A stretch of DNA of 64,000 nt from Epiperipatus broadwayi (Eukaryota; Onychophora; Udeonychophora; Euonychophora; Peripatidae): the NCBI GenBank assembly GCA_028023455.1, contig JAQFVV010006208.1:7360963-7424962 (forward strand), in the 5' to 3' direction. Below, in pieces: positions 12,235 to 23,199 of the stretch. A program made the translations under genes and the position numbers. How positions within the stretch are numbered: the stretch's first letter is position 1; each line of letters starts with the position of its first letter. The notes beneath the pieces are model-generated. The model was not told the DNA's origin. It did no database searches and saw only the letters and a program-made list of their open reading frames with translations.

Positions 12235-12775
12235 TAACTGAAGATTTGTGATAATAGTGTTTTATTTGTATATTGGACTATTTCCATAATCTAATATATG
12301 TATTGAATGTCTTTAGAAAAATTTAACTTTATTTAAATATTCCAAATACATTCAACTGTTAGTAATAGCACAACAAACAGGTTTAGTATATGCACAATGT
12401 TTCAAAAGGTATTAGTCTCCGCTCTTCTTCAGGTGTTACTGGCCTGGACAGTGACAGGTACTAGCATGGGATTCGAACCTGGTCCTTAAATTTTTGAGTT
12501 TTGAATTTTAAGGTAGCACCCTAACCAACAGCCATCCTGCCAAAGGCAACAATATGCAGTAATTTCATATACTTATCTACGACGTCCTTCCTGATTTCTC
12601 CATTTTTTCCTAAGAGCAAAGTTGATTAGTGGTTTCCATACATTGACTTATGGGATTTTTTGCCATTGTCATGTGAGCAGCTTCTTTAAATTTCCTTTTT
12701 TGTACCTTTTCTTCCCTATCCAATATTTTTGTATTTCCCCAATTGAACGTATCCTATGCCTATATATGAGATTAT
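12235..12775 (-). repeat. tRNA-headed repeat (family C), copy 1
   Basis: On the minus strand a tRNA-like head shows an A box in tttggcaggatggct and a B box GGTTCGAATCCC (reverse of 12468-12479). It is followed by a body with acctgaagaagagc and gaaacattgtgc and a tail tttaaataaagtt. The same unit recurs near 55 kb (plus) and 62 kb (minus). An upstream block of about 190 bp, shared with the 62-kb copy, precedes the tRNA-like head. That makes it longer than a simple SINE, or a SINE fused to another repeat. Confidence 0.7.
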
Positions 12776-12904
12776 AGATTTTATATTATAAATATTTTCA
12801 GTTTTTAAAATCTTCCATTTGAAAGCATGAAGTAAGGGTTATTATATAATATGAAGTTAATAAGTTTCTGTTTTAAAAAGGGTTTACTGCGTAAAAAAAA
12901 AGTA

Positions 12905-13175
12905 ATTTTAATGATAAACATTCATTGTGAGTGCTAAGAAAAGCTTATTTATTCTTTTAACATAATATACTTAGTATGCCTTCAACTAGCTTGTAGTAAT
13001 CAAGCGTTGGTGGCCTAGCGGCTAGCGTAGCTGCCTTCCAAGCAGCCGGCCTTATATGAGAAAGAAAGAAAAACTAGCTTGTAGTCCTAATCACGGAACA
13101 AACAGTTGAAAGCATGCTAAGTATACTGTGTTAAAAGAATAAATAAGCTTTTATTAGTACATATAATGAAAGTGT
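12905..13175. mobile_element. MITE-like inverted repeat element broken by a SINE
   Basis: The left arm aagcttatttattctttt with atacttagtatg is the reverse complement of the right arm around 13105-13153 (ctaagtatac then aaaagaataaataagctt). The similarity continues outward for about 90 bp per arm with mismatches. Without the SINE at 12998-13071 and one target repeat, the element would be a short hairpin-forming MITE. A target duplication for the MITE itself is not clear. Confidence 0.7.
12998..13071 (+). mobile_element. tRNA-Gly-derived SINE, 3'-shortened (copy 1)
   Basis: Starts atcaagcgttggtgg and keeps the anticodon arm ctgccttccaagcag, which matches tRNA-Gly with anticodon TCC. The T arm is missing and the copy passes into a gaaagaaagaaaa tail. 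It is flanked by a 14-bp direct repeat AACTAGCTTGTAGT (12984-12997 and 13072-13085), a target duplication typical of LINE-driven insertion. It sits inside the MITE described separately. Confidence 0.85.
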
Positions 13176-13245
13176 TTTATTTATAATTGCAATTGCTAAA
13201 GGAAATCTAGAAAAGTATATTAAAATTAAAAATTATAAACTATTA

Positions 13246-14130
13246 TATGTATATGTGCTGTATGCACAGATAATGAAACTAGTAAATATATATAATTAGA
13301 CGCAAGATATTAATTTACTTTAAATCTAATAGTATTGATTTATTTTAGCTAAGCGCTTTCAAGAGACTTCTTGCTCTCATACTCATAGCTGCTGTTGTTA
13401 AAACTGCGTTTTAGAAAAGAAAATTTATGCAAAGTTATGCAAATAATGTAAATAATTTATAACTGCCATTTTCGGGAGAGGGCAAAGCAGGCTTCTCTTC
13501 TATTAATAGACTTAGGATCTCTTGCTATATGAAACGCTGCTCTAATCTTGCGTTTAGCATCGTGTCTTTCTGAGCAAATGATGTTGGCAGATGTGGGTTC
13601 GAATTTGTGGCCTCTTGTTCTTTCGTACTCAAAAAAAAGTTGTAATTGCCTTCTTGTTTGGTTTTATTGTACAGGGCTCAGCATAAATACTTGTGCAATA
13701 AAACCAAAACCAAACAAGAAGACAAATTTCATCTTTTTTTGAGCACGAAAAAACAACAGGCCACAAATTCGAATCCACATCTGCCAACATCGTTTGCTCA
13801 GAAAGACATGGTGCTAAACGCAAGATTAGAGAAGCGTTTCATATAGCAAGCGATCCTAAGTCTATTAATAGAAAAAAAAGCCTGCTTTGGCCTGTCCCGA
13901 AAATGGCAGTTATAAATTATTTACATTATTTGCATAACTTTGCATAAATTTTCTTTTCTAAAACGCAGTTTTAACAACAGCAGCTATGAGTATGAAAGCA
14001 AGAAATCTCTTGAAAGCGCTTAGCTAAAATAACTCAATATTCTTAGATTTAAAGTAAATTAATATCTTGCGTTCAATTATATATACAGTATTTACTAGCT
14101 TCATTATCTATGCATACAACATATATATAT
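13246..14130. repeat. Near-perfect 885-bp palindrome (foldback element)
   Basis: The left arm (about 13246-13675) is the reverse complement of the right arm (about 13690-14130) with few mismatches and small indels. The loop is roughly 15-20 bp. Outer ends pair as tatgcacagataatga with tcattatctatgcata; inner parts pair as cgctttcaagaga with tctcttgaaagcg, and gtttggttttattg with caataaaacc. Overlapping open frames on both strands give similar peptides only because the arms mirror each other. The arms also hold a tgggttcgaat motif resembling a Pol III B box. No target duplication is clear. Confidence 0.9.
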
Positions 14131-14410
14131 GTGTGTGTGTGTGTGTTAGAATTAAAAAGCAATTATGTCACTTGTAAAAGAAAGTTGAAAAAAAATGATA
14201 ATAGACATGCATTTGAAATTATGACTTGGTGAAGATTTAAATATTAACATTCCTATTCCTGCAGAAATCATACTAGAAATAGTAATGCCCAAAGAGAAAA
14301 CATTGTCTTAGACAAGGGTGCTCACTACTGAAACTTCATTAAGGTTATATCTAATATTATCAAAGTCTCTCTGCATATACAATATTAATATTGCTTTTAA
14401 CATGCTATTT

Positions 14411-14487
14411 AAAAGCGCACAATAGCTTAAATGGCTGATTAAATTTATTACAATTAGAAACAGCGCTAAAAATAAATGTTTATTTAC
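14411..14487 (+). repeat. 77-bp direct repeat, copy 1
   Basis: From aaaagcgcacaatagc to tgtttattta. The partner at 14750-14826 appears identical. The spacing is 339 bp. Confidence 0.85.
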
Positions 14488-14749
14488 ATATGTTTAAAGT
14501 TTCATTTGTGAGTGACGTCTAGTAAATTCTAGATAATTTTGTCAGCGTCATTCATTCAGATATCGTAAACAGTGGTTTAAAGTGAGTAGTCTATCCTCAC
14601 ACTTTCACTTACAGTACTTAAGATTTGCCCATATATAAGCATTTGAGTTGGATTGAATAAGTGGATTTATTTTATTCTTTCCTAAATACTATATCTTGTG
14701 TTGTAAGCGGAAGTACTCATTTATTATTATTATTATTTAACACTTGTGA

Positions 14750-14826
14750 AAAAGCGCACAATAGCTTAAATGGCTGATTAAATTTATTACAATTAGAAAC
14801 AGCGCTAAAAATAAATGTTTATTTAC
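14750..14826 (+). repeat. 77-bp direct repeat, copy 2
   Basis: Identical to 14411-14487 as far as I can read. The 262 bp between the copies have no recognised motif. The layout could be a small tandem duplication or the terminal repeats of a very small LTR-type element. Confidence 0.85.
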
Positions 14827-14879
14827 GTGCCATTTATTATTTAAAAAAGAAGTATAATTTATATATGTGGATTTTAGAT

Positions 14880-15580
14880 GTAATATAGGGGATTTGAACA
14901 CAGACTTTCAAGCTACCTTCTGCTATTCATTCTATCTCATACAACTGATACACATAACTATTAACATGTGCAGGAGATGATGATCTGGACCAACTGCTGA
15001 GTGCTGATTCAGCGCCAAATACATGTATTAAAACTAATTTATTTTTTTTCACATGTGGGGGCATGTGTATCAATTATACAAGATAAAATGGATAGCTGAA
15101 GAGAGGTTGAAAGTCTGTGTTCAAATCCCCTATAATCATATTTAAATTCCCAAGTATAAGAATTATGCTTGCATTTCAAAAATATTACAGACTTCAGACA
15201 GTAACCTTCTCATTCCTTTTGTGTGTACTTAAATGGTCAAGGTCCTATACATAAGGGGTCAGAGTGACTTAAAATCAACATGGCATGACAATAATATTGG
15301 CATCTACAAGGGATTTGCACATTCCAACATCAGATTTTCAATGATATGGATGACTGAAAAGTTGGAGGGTGAAGGAGACTGAAGCATATCTATTAAAGAT
15401 TGAAGTATTTGCTATCTTAATATAAACCGAGCACTGATTATATATGCATGGGAGGGGGTGACAATTTGGACCAACTCATGAGTGCTGGTTGAGCATGAAT
15501 TATGTATATTGGAGATCATTTATTTTTTTACATGTATGTGGTTTTGTGTATTGGTTGTATGAGATAGAATGGATAAAAAA
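14880..15580 (+). repeat. Family B fragments in mixed orientation
   Basis: Three partial B copies: about 14885-15020 (minus, then the ribozyme region in plus as gatctggaccaactgctgag), 15030-15135 and 15280-15575 (plus). The hammerhead boxes are mutated (CTGCTGA at 14990; CTCATGA at 15477), so none looks active. Confidence 0.65.
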
Positions 15581-15719
15581 AAATGTGATTATCTTGGATG
15601 AACCAGTTTTTAATAGCAAAATAGTTGCTGGTTAGAGTTTAGTCTTCTAGCCTTTTTTGTTATTAAATTAAACTTCTGTAATTCAGCTATTATTAATTTT
15701 CTTTATCTGGTAATTAACT

Positions 15720-16185
15720 AATTTATTCCCCCCAAAAAAGAACTATCTTTTCTGCAAGTACATTCATTAATTCATCACCATTATCAATCCACTGCAGGAT
15801 GAAGGTCTCTCCAAGTTCAACCCATCTTTTCTGATCTCTAACCTCTCTTCTGTATTTACTATATATACCATAATCATCATTTTCAATCATTATCAACCCA
15901 TCACAGAATGAAGGACTCTCCAAGTTCAATTCATCTTCTCTGATCTATAGCCTCCCTTCTATATTTACGATATATATCATCATCATTATCATTGTCAACT
16001 ATTATCAACTCACTGCAGAATGGGCTTTCCAAGTTCAATCCATCTCTGATCTCTAGCCTTTCTTCTCCACATCACCCCTGCACACTTTCTTATTTCTTCT
16101 GTCCATCTCACATGTGGTCTTTTTCTGGGTCTCCTATAATCTCTTGCAATCTGGTTTAAGATTTCAATTGCTCATCTATTATTAT
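15720..16185 (-). pseudogene. RTE-like LINE 3' end, three stacked partial copies
   Basis: On the minus strand the sequence encodes the C-terminus of the RTE-like element also seen at 45.9 and 48.5 kb, including the HVRWTEEIRK-like stretch and the terminal FILQWID motif. The end region, with atccactgcagg and gatctctagcct landmarks, is repeated three times at roughly 15770, 15890 and 16010, each with its own tail of ATC repeats. This is a tandemly multiplied 3' end. Confidence 0.8.
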
Positions 16186-16199
16186 CACTTCTAGCAATA

Positions 16200-17033
16200 T
16201 TCATTAATTATCAGATATTACATTAAACTTTATAAAATTTGGTATGAGGGTGATTTAATTTGGTCAAATAGATAATCAGAGTTTAGTATTAGTAAGAATT
16301 TTCAAATGAATTTTATTATCATTTGCAATAAGTAAATAAAATACTTATCAGTATCATTCATACCCACTATTTCTTTCTAATCAAAATATGAGTGATTTTT
16401 AGTTGAGAAGTATTTGACATGGCAGATGCATTAAATGCTTTTACTTTCTTTAGTCGATATTTTTGCAGCTCCTGGGTAAAAGCGCTGCAAATTCTTAACT
16501 TAACTAATTTAGTATAAAGAGATATTTTGAGAGACTTCTTATGAATATATTATATTTGAGAACTGATATGTCTTGAAGTTCGCCATGGAGAGTGGTTCAG
16601 AAGTTACACTATGGGTCGGATCAGGAGTATGAACACTGCGGGGATTATCCGGCCTTAATCGAGGCTCCCTATGTATTTTAGTGCTGCACTGCTATATGAT
16701 ATCAAATCTCCCGAAGTTGTTGCCTTCTCCGTTGGCTCTTATATGCCTTCCAGATTATTTTCTCCGACGAGTAAATTATTCCTTCTTCCTGACCGTGGAA
16801 CTTAAGTGTGACTGGCGATTTCTGGGAAGGGGTTTTTTCTCTCTATATGGCTATTGTTCACTAAAGTATTTTTTTACCAATGAAATCTCTACATTCTGAG
16901 AGCAAAAGCTTATCTCCAATCAGAAAGGTCCACTTATAAATGTAAGTAAATTCTTATTAGATAAAAGTTATCAATTGCTCCAGGGATTTCTTGAATCTTT
17001 TAACCCGTATAATTTTAATCCAATTATATATAT
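16200..17033. other. No recognised gene; locally GC-richer block 16560-16900
   Basis: Most of the stretch is plain AT-rich DNA. The block about 16560-16900 has clearly higher GC content and lacks repeats known from the rest of the window. It holds a 72-codon frame without a motif I recognise. It may be a relic of an unidentified element, perhaps linked to the possible LTR that follows. Confidence 0.4.
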
Positions 17034-19190
17034 TGTAACGATCCGGAGAAAGCTAGACTTACGTAAACTGCACTACAGGGCGCCATCTAGGCATTTGAAC
17101 CTAGAAAAATTTATAAAGTAGGCAGATACGTAAGTAAAACAAAAAAAAAAATTTTTTTTATTTTTTTTTAATTTTGATTCCGGTCGTTAGCCCAAGTCAC
17201 TAGCTCAGTGAGTAGCAGAGATAATAAAATATAACTTAATTTTATATCTTAAATATAAAAGAATAAAAGCCACTGCCAGAAATTAACACATAAATATTTA
17301 TTTACGCACATATAAAATTATTCTAAACTCGAGGAATCGGTTTAACATTTTTAGATTTTTATATTCTTATTACTCTTTAATTTTACATTTATATAAATTT
17401 CAATGATTTTAATTTTTTTTTTATTTAGATTGTCAAGTATGAATAGACTACATAGATCTGCATTTGAAAATAAAACATTCTATCCCTATTTAACCCTAGG
17501 CTAAAATTCGCAGTCAAACTGGCATCAATCCATCCGATACATTTATGTATTCAATGTAGCATGAAAATACAACAGCACAAAGATACTATACTGTCAGGAA
17601 TGGACATCTGAACAATATAGTTTAAGAAAACATTGACTCTTGTCTAATACAGGAATATGACGTCTGTATAGCAAGAAGAACAATAAAATAAAAACTCCAT
17701 AGGAAGGGACCGCGATCCTTTTTGCTGACTTACAATCCCATCCATAGGCAAAGGGTTGGTGCGGTGTATACAGCGATTCTGCACGTAGCGAAACTCATAC
17801 TACATCTACTAATTACACAAATATATCCAATCCATTGACCCAATTCAACAACGACACAAATAACCTAAGATTACCCTCTCCTAATATAACTTTACAAATC
17901 TATATAGCCATTCACGCCCGACTTAAGTTTAACATTTAAATACGTTCGCACAGATTTGTTTAAAAATGTTGGGTATAGACCGATTACATAGATTCCACGG
18001 TCAAAAACATTTCAAAATAAACATAAACGATCAAAATACAAAATTATTGATACCGACAATCGCTGAGGGAAACTTATAAGTAACCCAATAGTATTCACCA
18101 TAAGATACTTGCGTTGTCACCAATAACTTAAAAGACATCCGAATAAATACATTTTAGATACTCACCGTAAGGTATCATTATTTATCGAATGTCTATATAT
18201 TTTGATCAAATATGAAAACCAAAATATAATTAACCGCAAACGAATCCATGCAAGCGTCTATAAACAACTTAAATTTCATACATTTAAATAATCTTTACAA
18301 TAAGAAAAAAAAAATGGAAATGATTTTTATCAATCGGAAAACATATAAAATTAAACATTATTAATTTGATTTAAAAACTTACAAAAGTCAGATAAGAGTC
18401 CGTTTTAACATTTCAATTGGCTTGTTTATCAATTTGTCAAACTTGACGAAAGTTCTTAATTGATTTTAATAATTGTTCATTTAATATAGCTTATGGTAGA
18501 AGACTCCATTGGAAGATAATGTTCTCGTTGGCAATTCCCACGGAGACTTTCCTGGAAGACGGGTCTGATATTTTGGAGGTAGCATTAGCTGGTTCTGTTC
18601 TGGTATCACAGTTTTTTCATTTTTTTTTTTTTTTATAGAGAGTGTGGTATGTGCGTCATACCACATCTCAAATACACAACACTGGAACTGTCAGAAAAAA
18701 CTGTATTTCCCTTTTTATATTATCCACAAGGATTCAATGAACAAAACGTCACTAATCTATCACTTTCGTTATGGTCCGGGCCTTTATTTGGCTTCCATTG
18801 GTCAAGCTAAAATCCCTTTCTTCTCTTATCTAACTTTCCATCTGACTTTTTAATTAAACAGCTTTTAGATAATTAATAAACAATCATTTCCATTTATAGA
18901 TTACAGGAATTAATTAATACCTGTTTTTATTTTAACTTACGTTATTTTTTTATTAAAATACTTTTATAAATCTTTTTTTTATAAAAAATACATTCAAATA
19001 CCTTTTTTTATTTATTAAAAAAAATATTTTTAAAGTTTAGCATCTGTGCGAATATATATACGTATAACAAACGTTTTTAATTTTAGCGTTTAGTTTTTTT
19101 TACTTTTATTTTTAATACACTTATTTTTATATGCGAACTTAAAAGTTTTTATTTTAAATAAATGTAACGACATATTTATATATCGTTACA
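17034..19190. mobile_element. Possible solo LTR, about 2.16 kb
   Basis: The segment begins TGTAACGATCC and ends ATCGTTACA, the inverted TGTAACG/CGTTACA termini common in LTR elements. The flanks offer an ATAT direct repeat on both sides, but it is too simple to count as proof. Near the right end AATAAA is followed by TGTAACGA and TCGTTACA, as at an LTR 3' end. There is no retroviral-type gene inside. A hairpin tgtggtatg/cataccaca lies near 18645-18665. An alternative is a TIR-type DNA element. Confidence 0.45.
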
Positions 19191-19401
19191 ATATATAGCA
19201 AGAACTTGGGAAGATACTTTACCATTTCAAGTATAGAAACCTTTCTATTCTGTTACTGATTCACTAGATAAATTAATTTCCTGCATGCTAATAATTTCAC
19301 TAATGAATAATTTTCTTATATTTCCTTTTTTTTTTACTTCATGGAATTTAGAGCTGCTCTTTTTCAGTTTTTAAATGTTTAGTTAATAACTAAGAAATAA
19401 T

Positions 19402-19512
19402 ATCAAGCATTGGTGGTCGAGAGGTCAGCGACAGTTGCTTTACAAGCAGTTGTTCCGAGTTAGCGGGTTCACTTCCCGGCAAATGCTATGATTCATGGGG
19501 GGAAAAACAAAT
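19402..19512 (+). mobile_element. tRNA-derived SINE (copy 2)
   Basis: Starts atcaagcattggtgg and shows A-box and B-box positions (gggttcacttccc) and an anticodon arm cagttgctttacaagcag, altered relative to tRNA-Gly. It ends with atgctatgattcat and a short purine tail. An 11-bp direct repeat TAAGAAATAAT flanks it (19391-19401 and 19513-19523). Confidence 0.8.
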
Positions 19513-19849
19513 TAAGAAATAATGTTCGTTTTAGTATAACTAGATATTACAAATTTATTGGTTTATTTTTTTGAATATCTATCATACTTTTCTACTTTTT
19601 TTATGGATTTGTTTTGCATTGATATTAGTATGTAAGTTGATACTCTATTTTGTTGTTTCTTAATTCACAAAGTGGACAATCTTTTATCAGGTGGCCCTTT
19701 AATTTGCATAAAAAATATTGAAATAAAATGCATCTAAATGTTTCAATTAATTTTGATACCTCGGCAATATAAAAAAAAAAAACTTTTTTAGGGAAAAATT
19801 GGAAGTCTGCAGTATTAATAAGAACTGGTATTCCTACGAATTTAGTTTT

Positions 19850-20660
19850 CTTGTGACATTTTTATTTACCATTGTCAAACGCACTCCATTCACAACTTTG
19901 ACACCATCCACCTCAGATAAATACAATAATGATTATTACTAATTATTTTCTAAACTAGAGATTATCTCTAGCACAGATATAAACTTTAACCTTCAGTTAA
20001 AGATTAACGTATCTGATTTTTTGATTTTAAACATATACACACGGAGTTATTTACATTTCTTTTTCCCATGTGTAATATCTTTATAGATATATTAAACAAC
20101 ACCTTTTCTTTTTAAATTCATATAAATAAAGATACAATAAAAGACAAATGACCCCCAAGATGCATTTTATGCTGAACCAGCACTCATCAGTTGGCCCAGG
20201 TCACTATCTCCCATATATATCTCCATTACATGAAGAGTATTTATCTATAGTAAATTGTTACATTTTTATTTATTATTGCCAAACTCCCTCCACTCACAAC
20301 TTTGGCACTATCCACTTCAATAACTCCACGTGTGTGTATGTTTAAAATTAAAAAAATCAGATATATTAATCTTTAACTGAGGTTTAAAGTTTATATCTAT
20401 ACTAAAGATAATCTCTAGTTTCGAAAATGATTAGTAATAATCATTATTGTATTTATCTGAGGTGGATGTGTCCAAGTTGTGAGTGGAGTGAGTTTGACAA
20501 TGGTAAATAAAAATGTAACAATTTATTATAGATAAATACTCTTCATGTAATAGAGATATATATGGGAGATAGTGACCTGGGCCAACTGATGAGTGCTGGT
20601 TCAGCATGAAATGCATCGTGGGGATTATTTGTCTTTTATTGTATCTTTATATAAATTTAA
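19850..20660. repeat. Inverted cluster of family B related units
   Basis: The block 20330-20660 is the reverse complement of two pieces on its left, 20105-20330 and 19853-20045, in swapped order. Family B landmarks (catgctgaaccagcac, atcagttggcccagg) lie in both arms. The two ribozyme regions face each other. The cluster directly abuts the target duplication of the family A insertion at 20673. Confidence 0.75.
20571..20629 (+). ncRNA. Hammerhead ribozyme, type I (family B, dispersed copy)
   Basis: Distal stem I is AGTGACC here instead of the ATAATC seen in the array. The partner copy on the minus strand near 20151-20215 carries GGTCATT opposite AGTGACC, so both sides of the stem have changed together. 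CTGATGA is at 20586-20592. Stem II is GTGCT, loop GGTTC, AGCAT. GAAA is at 20608-20611. The triplet is ATC with the predicted cut between 20617 and 20618. The first stem I pair is a G-A mismatch in this copy, so it is probably weak. Confidence 0.55.
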
Positions 20661-20672
20661 AATGAATGGGGG

Positions 20673-21657
20673 AAGTGTGAAGGTTAAAACAGGCAAAACT
20701 TGCTATACGTATTGCCACACACAGCAAGCTAGAGTAATCAATGGATGCCAGAAGGCTTGTGCATAAAATCTCCATCTAGTGCCTACTCATCCAATATCCC
20801 CAGACTAGTTTCTGGCTTGTGGCCTTTGTCAGTGAGGAGACTTGGATCTGAGCGCACTGCACCTAGATCTTAGGATCTAATGCAATCCTCCAGCAGCCAC
20901 CTTTTAACTCCACTTAACTACAAAACTATGAGTCTTAAATTGAAAACACCTTAATGTTTTCAATCCAAGCCCATTAGTTTATATAGTCATATGGGTCTGA
21001 ACTCAGTTCAGTACCCATGCATTTTGGTGTCTTGGGTTCTCTAATAACCATAGCCACCACTATACTAATAGGCAGGATTGGTTTTAAGCCAATAAACATC
21101 ACATGACCACCACCTTTTATGCTTGTGTATAACTGTTGTCAGAACAGGCAAAACTCACTATATGTATTGCCACACACAGCAAGCTAGAGTAATCAATGGA
21201 TGCCAGAAGGCTTGTGCATAAAATCCCCATCTAGTGCCTACTCATCCAATATCCCCAGACTAGTTTCTGGCTTGTGGCCATATGACTATATAAGCTAATG
21301 GACTTGGATTGAAAACATTAAGGTGTTTTCAGTTTAAGACTCATAGTTTTGTAGTTAAGTCGAGTTAAAAGGTGGCTGCTGGAGAGTTGCATTAGATCCT
21401 AAGATCTAGGTGCAGTACTCTCAGATTCAAGTCTCCTCACTGACGAAGGCCACAAGCCAGAAACTGGTCTGAGGATATTGGATGAGTAGGGACTAGATGG
21501 GGATTTTATGCACAAGCTTTCTGGCATCCATTGATTACTCTAGCTTGCTGTGTGTGGCAATACGTATAATGAACTTTGCCTGCTTTAACAACAGTTATAC
21601 CCAAGCATAAGAGGTGGTGGTCATGTGACTGTTTATTGGCTTAAAAGTGTGAAGGTT
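20673..21657. mobile_element. Family A foldback insertion with 13-bp target duplication
   Basis: Two A units in opposite orientation (about 20686-21130 and 21140-21644) form a large inverted repeat. The whole is flanked by AAGTGTGAAGGTT at 20673-20685 and 21645-21657, which shows that it inserted as one unit. The left end begins aaaacaggcaaaac; the right end finishes with gtggtcatgtgactg and ggcttaa. The ribozyme of the left unit (minus strand, near 20785-20845) has a mutated core (CTGACAA); the right unit keeps a better one. Confidence 0.8.
21425..21483 (+). ncRNA. Hammerhead ribozyme, type I (family A copy 2)
   Basis: Distal stem I ATTCAA faces TTGGAT. Proximal stem I TCCTCA faces TGAGGA, now fully Watson-Crick where other copies have a G-U pair. 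The first box is CTGACGA; position 7 is known to tolerate any base. Stem II is GGC, loop CACAA, GCC. GAAAC is followed by TG and GTC, with the predicted cut between 21469 and 21470. Confidence 0.65.
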
Positions 21658-21659
21658 GT

Positions 21660-22550
21660 TTAATATATCTATAAAAATTTAGTGTAAGTATTGAAGATCG
21701 GTCATATTTTCCATATATCTTCATTAATGCTCCAAATCAGATGCATCAAAATTTGTGTTATCTTTTATACCGAACTATATCAAAATTAATATCCACTGGG
21801 CATATCGTCTTATTATTTAAATAATATACATCTTTGAATAGTATTGTGAAATTCTAGAATATATCTCTTATTCAAAACATTTAAATTTATATAAATTAAA
21901 CTTCATAATTGCCTCTGCTAATTTATCAGACTATAATTTATCAACTGATATTTTAGAATCAGTTATAAAAATGAATAATGTTTCGTCATAGGCAAATTTA
22001 GAGAAAGGTTTTAATAGGGAGGGCGCTTCTCGTTAAACTTTCCGATAATTTTAAACATATTCTTCATTGTTAACAGAAGGTGAACTTGTATCTAGGATAT
22101 TTAGATTTTCAATATTAAAAGTATTTATTATTTCGTCATTATTATATATAAAAAGAAGTGCTAATTTTTTTTACTTAATAAGCTAGTGGTTTTTTTTTTT
22201 TTGCTTGAATATCAATCTTCAAAACATTTGCAAAAATGTTTGCCAGTTGTTTTAATTTTTGAATAGAAATCATTTTTTATGCTGTCAGAAATCAGAATAA
22301 ATTGCTATATAATATGATTTTGATTAGAGCTGTAGTTTTAACACTGGATTTTTTGTTATCCAAAGACATTTTTATAAATATCTTAAAATCGCTTTTAGGC
22401 GAAATTATTTTGGAAGTTTGTGTTTGGCTGTATAAGTCAATATACTTTTAAATCATTAATTCTCTATAAAATTATATATATAAATTCACTCGAGTAAAAG
22501 CTAAAGTAGCAATTACCTGTTCATTAAAAGTATACAACTAGCTCCGTACT
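21660..22550. other. No recognised gene
   Basis: AT-rich. The minus strand between about 21900 and 22120 gives fragmentary frames with a coding flavour (for example KFAYDETLFIFITDSK) across stops and frame changes, but I cannot match it to a family. It may be an old element relic. Confidence 0.35.
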
Positions 22551-22552
22551 TG

Positions 22553-22650
22553 TCAAGCGTTCGTGGCCTAGCGGTTAGCATAGCTGCCTTCCAAGCAGCT
22601 GGCCCGAGTTCGCTTCTCTGTTAACGCTTTGACATATGGAAAAAAAAAAA
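22553..22650 (+). mobile_element. tRNA-Gly-derived SINE (copy 3), most complete
   Basis: Shows all tRNA parts: tcaagcgttcgtggcc, a D arm cctagcggttagcat, the TCC anticodon arm ctgccttccaagcag, a T arm with gagttcgcttc and a 3' arm ttaacgctttgaca, then a poly(A) tail of ten. Its 5' bases (ATCAA in sister copies) are complementary to the 3' bases TTTGA(T), extending the acceptor stem. A possible short target repeat GTACTT flanks it. A tRNA gene is less likely because of mismatches in the acceptor and T stems. Confidence 0.8.
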
Positions 22651-22679
22651 GTAGGTTTGTACTTTAATAATAATGAAAA

Positions 22680-23150
22680 TAATACTACAGAAATATTATT
22701 CATTATTGGATAATCTCTAGTCCAATGAATGACTAATAAAAATTATTAACATATTTCTGACACGTGGTTTGTATCAAAGTTGTGAGGGCTATAAGTTTGA
22801 CACTTATTAATTAAGCTGTAGTAATTTCCTATATATATATATATATACTGAGCAATGAATAAAGGATATGAGTAGGAGAAAGTGATCTGGGCTAATCGGT
22901 GAATGCTGTTTCAGCACGGAATGTTTATTTTGAGAATCATAGATATTTTTTACGTGTTGTTGGTCGCATGGTTAGGATTATATCCCTCCACAAGGTGTTA
23001 AAATCCCTCCACAAGGTGTTAAAAGTGGATGAAATCAGTTCCTACCTTGTGTGAAAGTGATGTACTAAAAATAATACTGCAGAAATATTATTCATTATTG
23101 AACAATATCTATTCTAATGAATGACTAATAAAAATTATTAATATATAGTA
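22680..23150. repeat. 77-bp direct repeats flanking a family B fragment
   Basis: The block beginning aataatactacagaaatatt (about 22676-22755) recurs at about 23070-23145. Between them lies a B fragment (22800-22965) with a degraded hammerhead, and a 21-bp tandem duplication of atccctccacaaggtgtt (22982 and 23003). Confidence 0.65.
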
Positions 23151-23199
23151 AGATATTTTGTTGTAATTACAAAATAAAATTTAACTTAACATCATTTTT

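Noticed and set aside
12400-12450. Hammerhead-like motif in the tRNA-headed family C (CTGAAGA ... GAAAC ATT GTG)
   Set aside because: CTGAAGA is allowed because position 7 may vary, and CAC/GTG could start stem I, but stem II pairs only by several G-U and mismatches, stem III has one pair at most, and stem I does not continue. The 55-kb copy has lost GAAA. Not supportable.
13548-13846. Overlapping open frames on both strands with similar peptides
   Set aside because: They sit in the two mirrored arms of the palindrome, so similarity of the peptides follows from the inverted repeat. No protein family is recognisable.
19402-19512. Functional tRNA gene
   Set aside because: Poor acceptor pairing, insertion in the variable region and flanking target repeats show a SINE. 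The same applies to 12998, 22553 and 53824.
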